A stretch of DNA of 15,381 bases from Candidatus Gastranaerophilales bacterium. Lineage in GTDB: Bacteria > Cyanobacteriota > Vampirovibrionia > Gastranaerophilales > Gastranaerophilaceae. Location of the stretch: NCBI GenBank assembly GCA_944326625.1, contig CALVER010000016.1, positions 1 through 15,381 on the forward strand. Direction: 5' to 3'. The translations under genes were made by a program, and so were the position numbers. The notes under the pieces were generated by a model, which was not told where the DNA came from, ran no database searches, and saw only the letters and a program-made list of their open reading frames with translations. Position 1 is the first letter of the stretch; every line of letters starts with the position of its first letter. Positions 1-8,700 of the stretch are shown here, piece after piece.

Positions 1-516
1 TTATCCGTAAATCATTTTGTCAAACAGTTTTTTCAGCGGTGAGCGGTTTGCACGGAGCTGTTCGTTTTCTGCCTCAAGCCGTTTGATTTCCAATCCGACC
101 GTGCTGTATACTTCTTTCATTATGTCGGCGCTTCTGTCTTCTTCCGTTGCATATTGCGCTCTGATTTTTTCCAATTCGCCGTGGTCTAAAAATTTTCCGC
201 CGCAGGCATAGCATTCGTCTATTTTAACTTCTTTTTTGACGCTTGCGTAATTTTTTACCATTCTTGCGCCGCAAACAGGACAGGTTCTCGGAAGATTTTC
301 ATTAACAGGCTGAAAAGTTCTTCCCTCAGCTGCTTTTACAATTTCGTCTATATTTTCATCCTGCTCGTCAAAATATTTGAATTCCCTTGTGTCAAAGTAA
401 ATTCCGCCGCATCCGTCCAAACAGATGTCAACATTTACACCCTCTGACGGTACAAAAACTTTTGTCATTTCTTTCTGGCATGCAGGACATTTTAATGTTT
501 TGAAGTTATCTGACAT
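1..516 (-). CDS. Double zf-TFIIB-type zinc-ribbon protein
   Basis: This 171-residue cytoplasmic protein carries two zinc ribbons of the TFIIB-like (zf-TFIIB) kind. The first uses C10/C13 and C32/C36, the second C79/C82 and C102/C105. Each second half has the family signature of a Cys pair, then GG, an aromatic residue and an acidic GEL/REF-like end. The last Cys pair of ribbon one is C-x3-C (CLDGC) rather than C-x2-C, a one-residue insertion. Residues about 130-157 form a charged, probably coiled-coil helix. A strong AAGGAGA ribosome-binding site at 521-527 supports the ATG, and the stop codon is the first three bases of the window. Such ribbons bind zinc and are usually of unknown role, and nothing here narrows it. 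The gene is divergent from the signalling operon starting at 659. Family assignment is fairly sure; function is unknown. Confidence 0.85.
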   Translation of the reverse strand: MSDNFKTLKCPACQKEMTKVFVPSEGVNVDICLDGCGGIYFDTREFKYFDEQDENIDEIVKAAEGRTFQPVNENLPRTCPVCGARMVKNYASVKKEVKIDECYACGGKFLDHGELEKIRAQYATEEDRSADIMKEVYSTVGLEIKRLEAENEQLRANRSPLKKLFDKMIYG

Positions 517-608
517 ATTATCTCCTTATATTTACCATTCAAGATTATCATATTTTGCGGAATTTTCCTCATATAATTAAATTATTTTTTGAAAAAATGT
601 AACTATTT

Positions 609-637
609 TTGAAAAATTTGCGGAAATATTGTACAAT
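609..637 (+). promoter_or_regulatory. Sigma70-type promoter of the signalling operon
   Basis: A TTGAAA box (609-614) and a TACAAT box (632-637) are separated by exactly 17 bp. The expected start near 644 would leave a leader of only about 15 nt. That leader is almost entirely the ribosome-binding site, AAGAGG at 645-650, which is 8 nt before the ATG at 659. No other candidate in the 517-658 gap fits as well. I found no convincing -35/-10 pair for the divergent minus-strand gene, only a possible TATGAT-like -10 at 547-552. Confidence 0.6.
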
Positions 638-658
638 TAAAAAAAAGAGGTTTATTAA

Positions 659-2371
659 ATGACGGAAGTTTTAGATATTCAATTAGAGGGTAAAGATCTT
701 ATCAGAAAAGGTATAAGTGAACTTAATGATAAGAATTATGAGGGTGCAAAATACAGTTTTTTGGAGGCTCAGAAAAAATTCACGGCTATGAAATTGTCCG
801 AATATATTTCTGTTTGTATGAGCCTTGCTGCTATGACATCTTATTTTCTGGATAAGAATTCATACAAAACCGTTCTTGAAACAATAAATGATGCGGTTTA
901 TATGGCGCAGCATTCAAAAAGCAATACAGCAAAACTTATTGCCGAAATCGCATTAGGCAACATTAATTTTGATGAAAAAAATAACGATGTCGCACTCTTG
1001 CATTACAACAACGCAAAAGAATTCGCTCAGGCAAATGATGAATTTTTAATGTCGGATTATATTAATGCACGAATAAATCAGGTTCAAAGCGGAATGGAAT
1101 TTTCACTTCCCATGAAAAGCGACCCGCTTGTATCATTGGTAAAAATCGGGCGCTCCATCACTGCTTTGACTGATATAAATGTTTTGTTAAAAGTTATCGC
1201 CGAAGAAACAAAAAATGCAATTCAGGCTGACAGATGCACGGTTTTTCTTTTTGATAAAGAAAAAAATGAATTATGGTCAAAGGTGGCTCTCGGTATGGAT
1301 AGTCAGGAAATTCGTTTTCCTGCGGATAAAGGACTTGCGGGTTATGTTGTCCAGACCGGTGAAAGCGTTAATATCGCCGATGCTTACAGCGACCCGAGAT
1401 TTAACAAAGATGTAGACAGCAAATCCGGTTATCATACTAAATCAATCCTTTGTATGCCGATTAAAAATAATAATCAGGAAATCATAGGCGCTTTTCAGGT
1501 TTTGAACAAACTGGACGGTGTGTTTACAAAAAATGATGAAGATCTTCTTGTTGCAATCGGCGGAAGTGCAAGCATAGCTTTAGAAAATGCACAACTATTT
1601 GAACAGCAAAAAGAACTTTATAAAGAACAAAAAGAACTTTTCGAAAGTTTTATTGATACGCTTGCAACCTCTATTGATGCACGTGACAAAATTACATCCG
1701 GTCATTCAAGCAGAGTTAAGTTATATACCATGCTTATTGTAGATGCTTTGAATATGGCGCCTCATGACAGAGAAATTATTGAAAAAGCCGCAATATTACA
1801 CGATATTGGCAAAATCGGTATTCGTGACGCAGTTTTGCAAAAAGAAGGAAAGTTAACTCCGGAAGAATATGCACATATTCAGCAGCACGTTAAAATTACG
1901 CATGACATATTGGAAAAAATTCACATGTCCGATGATTTTAAGCTTATAACGGATATTGCCTGCTCACACCATGAAAAATGGGACGGCTCCGGTTATTACA
2001 GACATTTGAAAGGCGAAGAAATCCCCTACGGCGGTCGAATTCTTGCGGTATCCGATGTTTTTGACGCCATTACCTCAAAACGTCATTACCGTGATAAGAT
2101 GCCTATCGCAAATGTTATCAGAATTTTGATTAATGATTCCGGTACTCATTTTGATAAAAATATTGTCGATGTGTTCCTGTCAATTTCAGCAGATAAAATA
2201 ATTGATGTGTTTTTGACCGAAAGCCATATTGTTTTCAAAGATGAGGATAAAGAGCTATTGAGTCATTACAATCTTTTGGATATATATAATTTTATTAATG
2301 ATGAGAATTCAAATAATAAGCATATCGTGGATTTGTTTAATCATTATTATTCAGGCAGCGAGGTTCAATGA
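659..2371 (+). CDS. GAF / HD-GYP domain protein, putative c-di-GMP phosphodiesterase
   Basis: The predicted role is hydrolysis of cyclic di-GMP under control of a GAF sensor. Residues about 1-145 are helical and TPR-like (a pair near 15-45 and another near 90-125). Residues about 165-310 form a GAF domain, followed by a short coiled linker with a repeated KEQKEL motif (314-328). Residues about 333-510 form the HD-GYP domain. Visible metal-site residues include H349, H381-D382 (in HDIGK), H410, H437-H438 and D466/D469. The GYP signature reads GYY at 445-447 while the surrounding HHEKWDGSG and the downstream IP are intact. There is no signal peptide or membrane span, so it should be cytoplasmic. 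It is the first gene of the operon and overlaps the next by ATGA (2368-2371), implying translational coupling. The domain assignment is firm; activity and substrate are inferred from the family. Confidence 0.9.
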   Translation: MTEVLDIQLEGKDLIRKGISELNDKNYEGAKYSFLEAQKKFTAMKLSEYISVCMSLAAMTSYFLDKNSYKTVLETINDAVYMAQHSKSNTAKLIAEIALGNINFDEKNNDVALLHYNNAKEFAQANDEFLMSDYINARINQVQSGMEFSLPMKSDPLVSLVKIGRSITALTDINVLLKVIAEETKNAIQADRCTVFLFDKEKNELWSKVALGMDSQEIRFPADKGLAGYVVQTGESVNIADAYSDPRFNKDVDSKSGYHTKSILCMPIKNNNQEIIGAFQVLNKLDGVFTKNDEDLLVAIGGSASIALENAQLFEQQKELYKEQKELFESFIDTLATSIDARDKITSGHSSRVKLYTMLIVDALNMAPHDREIIEKAAILHDIGKIGIRDAVLQKEGKLTPEEYAHIQQHVKITHDILEKIHMSDDFKLITDIACSHHEKWDGSGYYRHLKGEEIPYGGRILAVSDVFDAITSKRHYRDKMPIANVIRILINDSGTHFDKNIVDVFLSISADKIIDVFLTESHIVFKDEDKELLSHYNLLDIYNFINDENSNNKHIVDLFNHYYSGSEVQ

Positions 2372-3906
2372 TAAAAAAATTGGTCAGTTTAATATTAATA
2401 TTTTCGGCATGCTCTGTGAATGCTTATGCCTTGAATATTAACGACCTCATTAAGCCTGTTAACCCTCTTGAAACTAAATTTCCCGTGGATAAAGACATTA
2501 TATCGGTTCCTAAAAAGGCTACATTGACTAAAAATGATATCCACAATCAATATGCAATTGCTTTGAATAAATATATTCAAAGTAATGTGAAATCGTCATA
2601 TTCGGATTTTGAGGTTTTGATAGAAAGTATTTCCCCGCTTGACTATGTTTACCTTCAAATGGCCGAAAAAATGGCGGATCTGGGATTTTTTAATCTGTCT
2701 GAACTTGCTGTGTCAAAACTTCAGGATGAAGATATTTCATATATGCTCTCTGAAGACGTAAAACATTTTTATTTTCCGGCAGTAAAACTTTCACCCAATG
2801 ACGAAATTTATCTTGCCGAAATGTATTCAAATATTGTTTATAATGACCAGAGTCGTGAAGTTACAACAGAATTGGTTAAAAATACCGCACTTCTTCAAAA
2901 AAATGATTATGCCAATTATATAGCTGCTCTTGGATATTTAAAGTCTAACAATATTATTGATGCGGAAAAATATATTGACACAGCTATCAGCAAAAATCCG
3001 AAGAATTTGAATTATAAAAAATTGAAGGCCGAGATTCTTGCACAATCAAACAAACCTCAAAATGCGCTTAAGGTTGTTGAAGATATTAAAAAACAAAATC
3101 TTTTGACTACTCAATTCAAAAGAAAAGTTGATTCAATTGAACAGTATACTCTTTACAAAACCAAAAAAAATGAGTTTGAAAAAAAATATCATCTGGCATA
3201 CTATTTTTATTACGAAAATGAGCTTAACAAATCAATGCGAACCCTGCAAACGGCATTTAACACCAAAAAAAGCAACAATAAAAATGTTTATGCCCTTTTG
3301 TCACGTGTTTATTACGATTTAAAAGAATTTGAAAAAGCGGAGGATAATGCAACTAAAGCTTACAAGCTCGATAAATCAAATGTTATAGCATTATTGGTTC
3401 TCGGTGATCTGGCATATAGAGATAATAATTTTGAGGAGGCTTTAAAATATTATGAAAACGCTGCCTCAAAAGAAAAACAATCTTATACTCCGGATATAAA
3501 AGTGGCTGACACATGTCAAAAACTCGGAAAAAATAAGAAAGCGCTTGAAATTTATTCAAAAATTTTGCGCACTCATTCCGACTGTTATGAGGCATATTAT
3601 AATATGGCTTTGCTGGACAAAACAAGAGAACTGCCTTATCTTAAAAAATCCGTTGCAATTAATTTACAATTCAAAGACGGCTGGATTGATCTTGCAAGAG
3701 TTGCAATAGGCGCAAATAAACTTAATCTTGCGTCAAATTATCTTGCTGTAGCAAAATATATTGACGAAAATGATTTTAGATATTATTATTATCAAGGACT
3801 TGTTTATAAAAATAAAGGTCTGACAGGCGATGCCAAAAGAAGTTTCAGAAAAAGCATTATGCTGAACCCTGATTATGCACCCGCAAAAGAGGAATTGAGT
3901 ATATGA
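2368..3906 (+). CDS. Exported TPR-repeat protein
   Basis: This 512-residue protein begins with a typical Sec signal peptide: KK at 3-4, a hydrophobic stretch at 5-14, and a probable cleavage after AYA at residue 21. A Cys at 15 follows FSA, which is a poor lipobox, so a soluble periplasmic form is preferred over a lipoprotein. Tetratricopeptide-like helix pairs are visible at about 180-213, 306-336, 340-368, 376-404, 436-466 and 470-503. The last contains the classic spacing ending in LNPDYAPA. The segment 60-170 is helical but shows no clear repeat. TPRs bind protein partners, so a role as an envelope scaffold or ligand-sensing partner of the adjacent signalling proteins is plausible but inferred only from context. 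The start overlaps the upstream stop and the end overlaps the next gene by ATGA (3903-3906). Confidence 0.85.
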   Translation: MIKKLVSLILIFSACSVNAYALNINDLIKPVNPLETKFPVDKDIISVPKKATLTKNDIHNQYAIALNKYIQSNVKSSYSDFEVLIESISPLDYVYLQMAEKMADLGFFNLSELAVSKLQDEDISYMLSEDVKHFYFPAVKLSPNDEIYLAEMYSNIVYNDQSREVTTELVKNTALLQKNDYANYIAALGYLKSNNIIDAEKYIDTAISKNPKNLNYKKLKAEILAQSNKPQNALKVVEDIKKQNLLTTQFKRKVDSIEQYTLYKTKKNEFEKKYHLAYYFYYENELNKSMRTLQTAFNTKKSNNKNVYALLSRVYYDLKEFEKAEDNATKAYKLDKSNVIALLVLGDLAYRDNNFEEALKYYENAASKEKQSYTPDIKVADTCQKLGKNKKALEIYSKILRTHSDCYEAYYNMALLDKTRELPYLKKSVAINLQFKDGWIDLARVAIGANKLNLASNYLAVAKYIDENDFRYYYYQGLVYKNKGLTGDAKRSFRKSIMLNPDYAPAKEELSI

Positions 3907-4544
3907 ACATACTTATTGTAGAAGATCATGAACTTACCAGATTCGGTTTAAAAACCACATTTGAAGGCGTAGATTACGTTGATAAAATTTTCGAAGCCGA
4001 TTCTGCGGAAGCTGCCATTGATATTTTTAACAACAACCATATTGATATAATCATTATGGATTTGGGTTTGCCGAAAATGAACGGTATTGATGCAACTAAA
4101 CAAATTAAAGCATCTAATAAAGATGTAAAAGTTATTATGCTGACTTCTCACAATGATGAAAAAGAGGTCTTAAACAGTCTTAAGGCAGGCGCAAATGCTT
4201 ATTGTTCAAAAGAAATTAACCCTCAAAGACTTGTTCAGGTTGTTCAATCAGTGGCTGACGGTGCGGCATGGTTTGATCCGAGCGTTGCGCATATTGTATT
4301 AAAAGCGAGCGCGAATTCTCCGAGTTTTGATACGGATAATAACCGCAAAGATTATGATTTGACAACGCGCGAAGCTCAGATACTTAAACTTATGACAGAA
4401 GGCTACAGCAATATGGAAATCGCTCAAATGCTTGTTATAAGTATTAATACTACAAAAGCGCATGTGGCAAATATTTTACAAAAATTGGAAGTTGATGACA
4501 GGCTTCAGGCAGCTTTAAAAGCACTTAAGAATAAAATTGTTTAA
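3903..4544 (+). CDS. NarL/FixJ-family response regulator
   Basis: A receiver domain occupies residues 1-120 and a LuxR/GerE-type helix-turn-helix residues 150-210. The acidic pair is E7-D8, the phosphoacceptor D53 (in IMDLGLP), and the switch residues T81 and K103, so phosphorylation competence looks intact. The output domain has the expected LTTREAQIL...GYSNMEIA...INTTKAHV...LQKL pattern. It should bind DNA as a phosphorylation-driven dimer and control transcription. The gene overlaps the TPR gene by four bases and lies 8 bp before a second regulator. No histidine kinase is encoded in the window, so its phosphate donor is elsewhere or unknown. Family assignment is very sure; the targets cannot be seen. 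Confidence 0.95.
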   Translation: MNILIVEDHELTRFGLKTTFEGVDYVDKIFEADSAEAAIDIFNNNHIDIIIMDLGLPKMNGIDATKQIKASNKDVKVIMLTSHNDEKEVLNSLKAGANAYCSKEINPQRLVQVVQSVADGAAWFDPSVAHIVLKASANSPSFDTDNNRKDYDLTTREAQILKLMTEGYSNMEIAQMLVISINTTKAHVANILQKLEVDDRLQAALKALKNKIV

Positions 4545-4552
4545 AGGATTAT

Positions 4553-5170
4553 ATGACAACAGTATTACTGGTTGACGACAACCCTAAATATCTTAAAGAA
4601 GCGCTTCCGTATTACGGATATGATGTTTTTACCGCATCGGACGGCATTCAGGCGCTGAAACTGTTGTCGCAGAATAAATTCGATATTATTTTGCTTGATG
4701 TTATGATGCCGAATATGAACGGATGGGATACTTTAAAAGAAATCAGAAAAAATGTTGAAACTAAAGATGTTCCTGTTATAATGATTACAGCAGTAGATGA
4801 AGAAGAAAAAATGGTCGCAGGACTCAGAAGCGGGGCTGATGACTATATAATAAAACCATTTATACTGCAAAACCTTCTGGCAAGAATGGAGGCCGTGTTA
4901 AGAAGGACCAGACGTCAGAATAGAGAACTCCCCCCGAAAGAATCGCATTTTACCTCATCTGACAATCCGTTGAAAACCTTAACTTCAAGGGAAAAAGAAG
5001 TTCTTCAACTGGCCGCCGAAGGCGCTAATAATAAGGAAATAGCTGAAAAATTAGTTCTGAGCGAAGTGACTGTTAAAAGTCACATGAACAGTATCTTTAA
5101 GAAACTAAAGGTGACAAACAGAACTCAGGCGGTTTTACTGGCAATTCAAATGAATTTGATAGAAAATTAA
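4553..5170 (+). CDS. Response regulator with OmpR-like receiver and LuxR-type output
   Basis: Residues 1-118 form a receiver with D8/D9, phosphoacceptor D49 (in LLDVMMP), T79 and K101 in the segment GADDYIIKPF. That segment and the following helix (LLARMEAVLRR) are the style of OmpR/PhoB receivers, not of NarL ones. The output at residues 141-200, however, is a LuxR/GerE helix-turn-helix (LTSREKEVLQLAAEG, NNKEIAEKL, VTVKSHM). A short polar linker at 121-140 joins them. The AAAGGA ribosome-binding site overlaps the upstream stop codon. A pair of adjacent regulators with different receiver types but the same output class suggests they respond to different inputs and may act at related promoters; that is inference. 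The receiver and output identities are clear. Confidence 0.93.
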   Translation: MTTVLLVDDNPKYLKEALPYYGYDVFTASDGIQALKLLSQNKFDIILLDVMMPNMNGWDTLKEIRKNVETKDVPVIMITAVDEEEKMVAGLRSGADDYIIKPFILQNLLARMEAVLRRTRRQNRELPPKESHFTSSDNPLKTLTSREKEVLQLAAEGANNKEIAEKLVLSEVTVKSHMNSIFKKLKVTNRTQAVLLAIQMNLIEN

Positions 5171-5180
5171 GGAGAATAGA

Positions 5181-5711
5181 ATGATAGATTATACAAAAGA
5201 AGAATTGGTTGATTTATTAAGAAGAAATCCGGAAAAATTTAACGAGTGGAAGCTTGATCAGGAAGAAGTTGATTTAAGTGAGACAGATTTTTCAGGGATT
5301 GTTTTAAGAGAGATTGACTTTTCTGATGTTGATTTGAATTCAAGTTCGTTTGCTGATTGCAGTTTGTCTTTTGTAAATTTTACAAATGCGGATTTGACAT
5401 CTGTTGATTTTACAAGAGCAAGAGTTTTGGAATGTGATTTTACGGAAAGCTTAATGACAGGTGCGGATTGCAGTTATGCAGAGATGACATATTGTAATTT
5501 TACGGATTGTGATCTGGCAGGATGTATATTCTCCGAATCTGATTTGAGTAATTCGGATTTTACGGCGTCATATAATTTGCATGCATCAAGGTATGATTCT
5601 GATACGGTTTGGCCGGATGATGAATTACTGCCGGAAGATTTTGATGTGACAAGCCACGATGATCTGTCGTCTTTAAAAGATGATGACGATGTTCAAATAA
5701 GTGATTATTAA
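5181..5711 (+). CDS. Pentapeptide-repeat protein with acidic tail
   Basis: This 176-residue protein has a helical head at about 3-28 (EELVDLLRRNPEKFNEW). It is followed by about 20 consecutive pentapeptides (30-129), enough for roughly five turns of a right-handed quadrilateral beta-helix. The central position alternates Leu and Phe quite regularly (DL, DF, VL, DF, DL, SF, SL, NF, DL, DF). The C-terminal part (130-176) is acidic, with the run DDDD near 167-170. There is no signal peptide, so it is probably cytoplasmic. Pentapeptide proteins often mediate binding or mimic DNA, but many have no known role, and no gyrase-protection function can be claimed from sequence. A strong AAGGAG site (5169-5174) straddles the previous stop codon. 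It is the last gene of the operon, directly followed by a terminator. Confidence 0.85.
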   Translation: MIDYTKEELVDLLRRNPEKFNEWKLDQEEVDLSETDFSGIVLREIDFSDVDLNSSSFADCSLSFVNFTNADLTSVDFTRARVLECDFTESLMTGADCSYAEMTYCNFTDCDLAGCIFSESDLSNSDFTASYNLHASRYDSDTVWPDDELLPEDFDVTSHDDLSSLKDDDDVQISDY

Positions 5712-5736
5712 AAAACGGGCACAAAGCCCGTTTTTT
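5711..5736. terminator. Bidirectional Rho-independent terminator
   Basis: AAAAACGGGC (5711-5720), a 5-nt loop ACAAA and GCCCGTTTTT (5726-5735) form a perfect 10-bp stem flanked by A- and T-runs on either side. It can terminate the plus-strand signalling operon and the minus-strand giant gene. It overlaps the last base of the first gene's stop codon and the stop codon of the second (5735-5737). Confidence 0.85.
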
Positions 5737-8700
5737 ATTTTGTAGCATAACCGTATAATGCAGCTCTGCGTTTTTTGATTTTTCTTATTAAAGATCTGCC
5801 TTTTTTCATATTTGATAATTTAAGAACGCTTCCTTCAGCTTCAGGATCAGGTTGTGATGTAAGATTTTGGATTGCTGAATAAGCTTGTAAACCCTGACTG
5901 CCGGCTTCTAAAATTGTGCTTCCGATTTCAATGGCTTTATCCATTTTTTGTTGTCTTTCAAATTTGATTTGTGCATCAGTTTTTTCCAGTTCAGGTGTTT
6001 TAATTTCGCCTTGTTTGGGAGTAAGTGCTCTTTTCATTTCTTTATCAAGTATTTCCTGAGCGCCTTCAGGTTTTTCAAGTCTGTCTGATTCTTCCGGATT
6101 TTGGTTATCAGAAACTGTTTCCTGCGGATTTTGGGAAGCGGCAGCTGCAATTTCAGCTTCACTTTGTTCAAGGCCTGCAGCTTCGCTATTTTCGTCCAAT
6201 TCAGAAATAATTTCTTCAGCAGCGGCTAACTCGGAATTTTCTTCTGCAATAACTGTATCTGTTTCAGTCGTTTGAGGTGTTGGTACAGTTTCTGTAACTT
6301 CCGTAGCTGCTGCAGCTTCTTCAGCTTCTTGAGCGGCTTGTTCACTTGATTCAGCGATAGAGTCAACTTCTTGTGATATATTTTCTGAAGGATTGTTTTC
6401 ATTGTTTTCTGCAACTTCTTCGATTGAAGTTTCGTTTTCGGAAATTGTTTTTTGCGCTTCATCTACGATACCTTCACCGGGAGTACCATCAGAATTTCGT
6501 GCAATTTGCTCAACTGTATTTGCGTCACTCTCAATTGTTTGTTGAGTATTATCAATTGTATTTGTGCCGGAAGTTAAGTTATCAAAAGATAAGTCATTCT
6601 GCAAGACTTCTTGCAGATCATCTTGTGTATAGGATTGGTCATTATATGTAAATTTATTGGTAGCTTGATCATATTTCACAACAATATATTCAACGCCGCG
6701 TTTACTATCTATCTTCAATACGGCAGTGCCTTTTTGTATTGCGGTTTCAATTAGATTTTCAGCACTGTTTTCGCCTGAGAGAAATGATGCCTTATTTTTA
6801 TCTATTTCATCATCTCTTTGCATGCTTTCTTCAAAAAGTTCTTCAGCGCTTTTTTCTTCATTAGCAGTTTCGGGCTCAGATTTTTCAGCTGCTCGTGCCT
6901 TTTGTCTTTCTTGTCTAGCAGCTATTCTTGCTTGTTTCTTTTCAGATCTTTCAGTTTGTCTTGCTTCGCGACGTTCTTGACGAGACTGTTTTTCGGTTGT
7001 ACCCTGTTCTGATTTGTCGTCGGATTCAGAAGTTGCCTGAACAGGTTTATCAGTTTCTTCTGCAGGTGCTTCTTCGACTGTGGCTGCTTCATTATCTACA
7101 TTTGCAGCTTGAATTTCGGTATTATCTTCCTGACTATTATTAATTGTTGTTTCATTTTGTTCATTTGCCTGTTGTGTTTGTTCAACAGGGTTTTCAGGAG
7201 TTGAAGTTTCAGAGTTATTGTTATTAGCTGCTTGTTCAAATAATACAGCTGGATCTTTAAGGGCTTCGGTAATTTCTTCTTGGGTATATGTTTGTCCGTT
7301 GCATGTAAATTCACCGTTTTCACAACGTAATTCAATTTCAAGACCCTGTTCATTTTTGATTGTAGTGCTTCCGTTGGCTATAGCATTTTTAACCCAGGTT
7401 TCTGCACCCAATTGATCAATTTCATCTGTTTTTTGTGCTTGTTCTTGGTTCATTTTATCTACTTGCTGTGTGAATTCTTCGTTATTTTTCTTAATTGTTT
7501 CTTCAAAAAGTTCTTTAGCGCTTTTTTCTTCATTAGTAGTTTCGGGCTCAGATTTTTCAGCTGCTCGTGCCTTTTGTCTTTCTTGTCTAGCAGCTATTCT
7601 TGCTTGTTTCTTTTCAGATCTTTCAGTTTGTCTTGCTTCACGGCGTTCTTGACGAGACTGTTTTTCTGTTGTACCCTGTTCTGATTTGTCGTCGGTTTCA
7701 GAAGCTGCTTGAACAGGTTTATCAGATTCATCTGCGGGTGCTTCTTCGACTGTTTCTGAGTCATTGTCAGCATTTGCGTTTTGGATTTCTTCTGCGACTT
7801 CTGCATCAACTTCAGCTTCCGGAGTTTCTGCAGCGGCAGCAGCTTCTTCCGCAGCCTGAACCATTTCTTTTTGTTCTTGAACTTCAGGAGTGCTTTCAAC
7901 AGTTTCAGCGGCTACAGTTGTATTTCCATCATTATTAGTATTTGATGTGTCATCAACTTTGTCGTCTTCTTTAGAAGTTTTGTCATCTGTAGCTTTTTCA
8001 TCTGACTTTTTGTTGCCTTTAACTTTGTCATCGGATTTTTTACCGTTTTCAACTTTATCTTTTTTGTCTTTTTTATCAGTTGAGTCTAAGTCTGTATTAT
8101 CAGTGCCTTCTTTTTTAGCTTTTGCAGCATCGGAAATTTTAATACCGATTTGGCCTAAAGAAGCTGCGGTTGTTAATGAGAAGCCTACAGTATTCAATAT
8201 GTTTTCGAAATCGCCGGTTTCTTTACCGTTTGCCTGTTTAATGAGAGTGCTTGCTTGAGATGTCATGCTGAGAGCTGTACCGGTTGCCTGAGTAATCTGC
8301 ATAACTTTTCCGAAGGTGCCTGCTTGACTAAAGGCTGAACCTGTTTTTTCAGCTATCATATTTCCTGAGTTATCAAATTGCGGCCCGCCATTTACAAAGC
8401 CACCGGCAATGCTTGTAGCAGTTGAAGCCAGACCTGCTATTTGAGAAACTGTATTTAACCAGCCGCTTTGTTCTTTGCCGGCAAGAGTTTGAGCAGATGC
8501 TGCCATGTTAGCGGTTGAACTTACTATATTTGCAGATGCAGATGTGATTTGTAAACCTGCTTGAGCAGCGCTTATACCGGCTTGAGCACCTTGACCTACG
8601 CCGCTGCCACCTGCTAATGATGTTGCGATAGATATTACTGTAGTACCGAGTGTGACTAATGCACCTTTGATATCACCGTTTGCAGCCATTACACCTGCTT

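Noticed and set aside
2401..2415. Lipoprotein signal in the TPR protein (Cys15)
   Set aside because: The residues before the Cys are FSA, which lack the usual Leu/Val/Ile at -3, and a good signal peptidase I site (AYA) follows, so a soluble exported form is preferred. It is not fully excluded.
5268..5567. Pentapeptide protein as a quinolone-resistance (Qnr-like) gene
   Set aside because: Pentapeptide repeats alone do not define Qnr. It lacks any visible Qnr-type loops, is shorter than usual, and sits in a signalling operon.
6829..7752. The repeated DNA as a CRISPR array or mobile element
   Set aside because: There are only two long copies, in frame inside one gene, with no short spacers, no terminal inverted repeats and no transposase.
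6726..8258. Several open frames of 60-120 codons on the plus strand opposite the giant gene
   Set aside because: They are Ser/Phe/Leu-rich mirror images of low-complexity Glu/Lys/Ala codons, lack ribosome-binding sites, and two of them are duplicates only because the underlying gene is duplicated.
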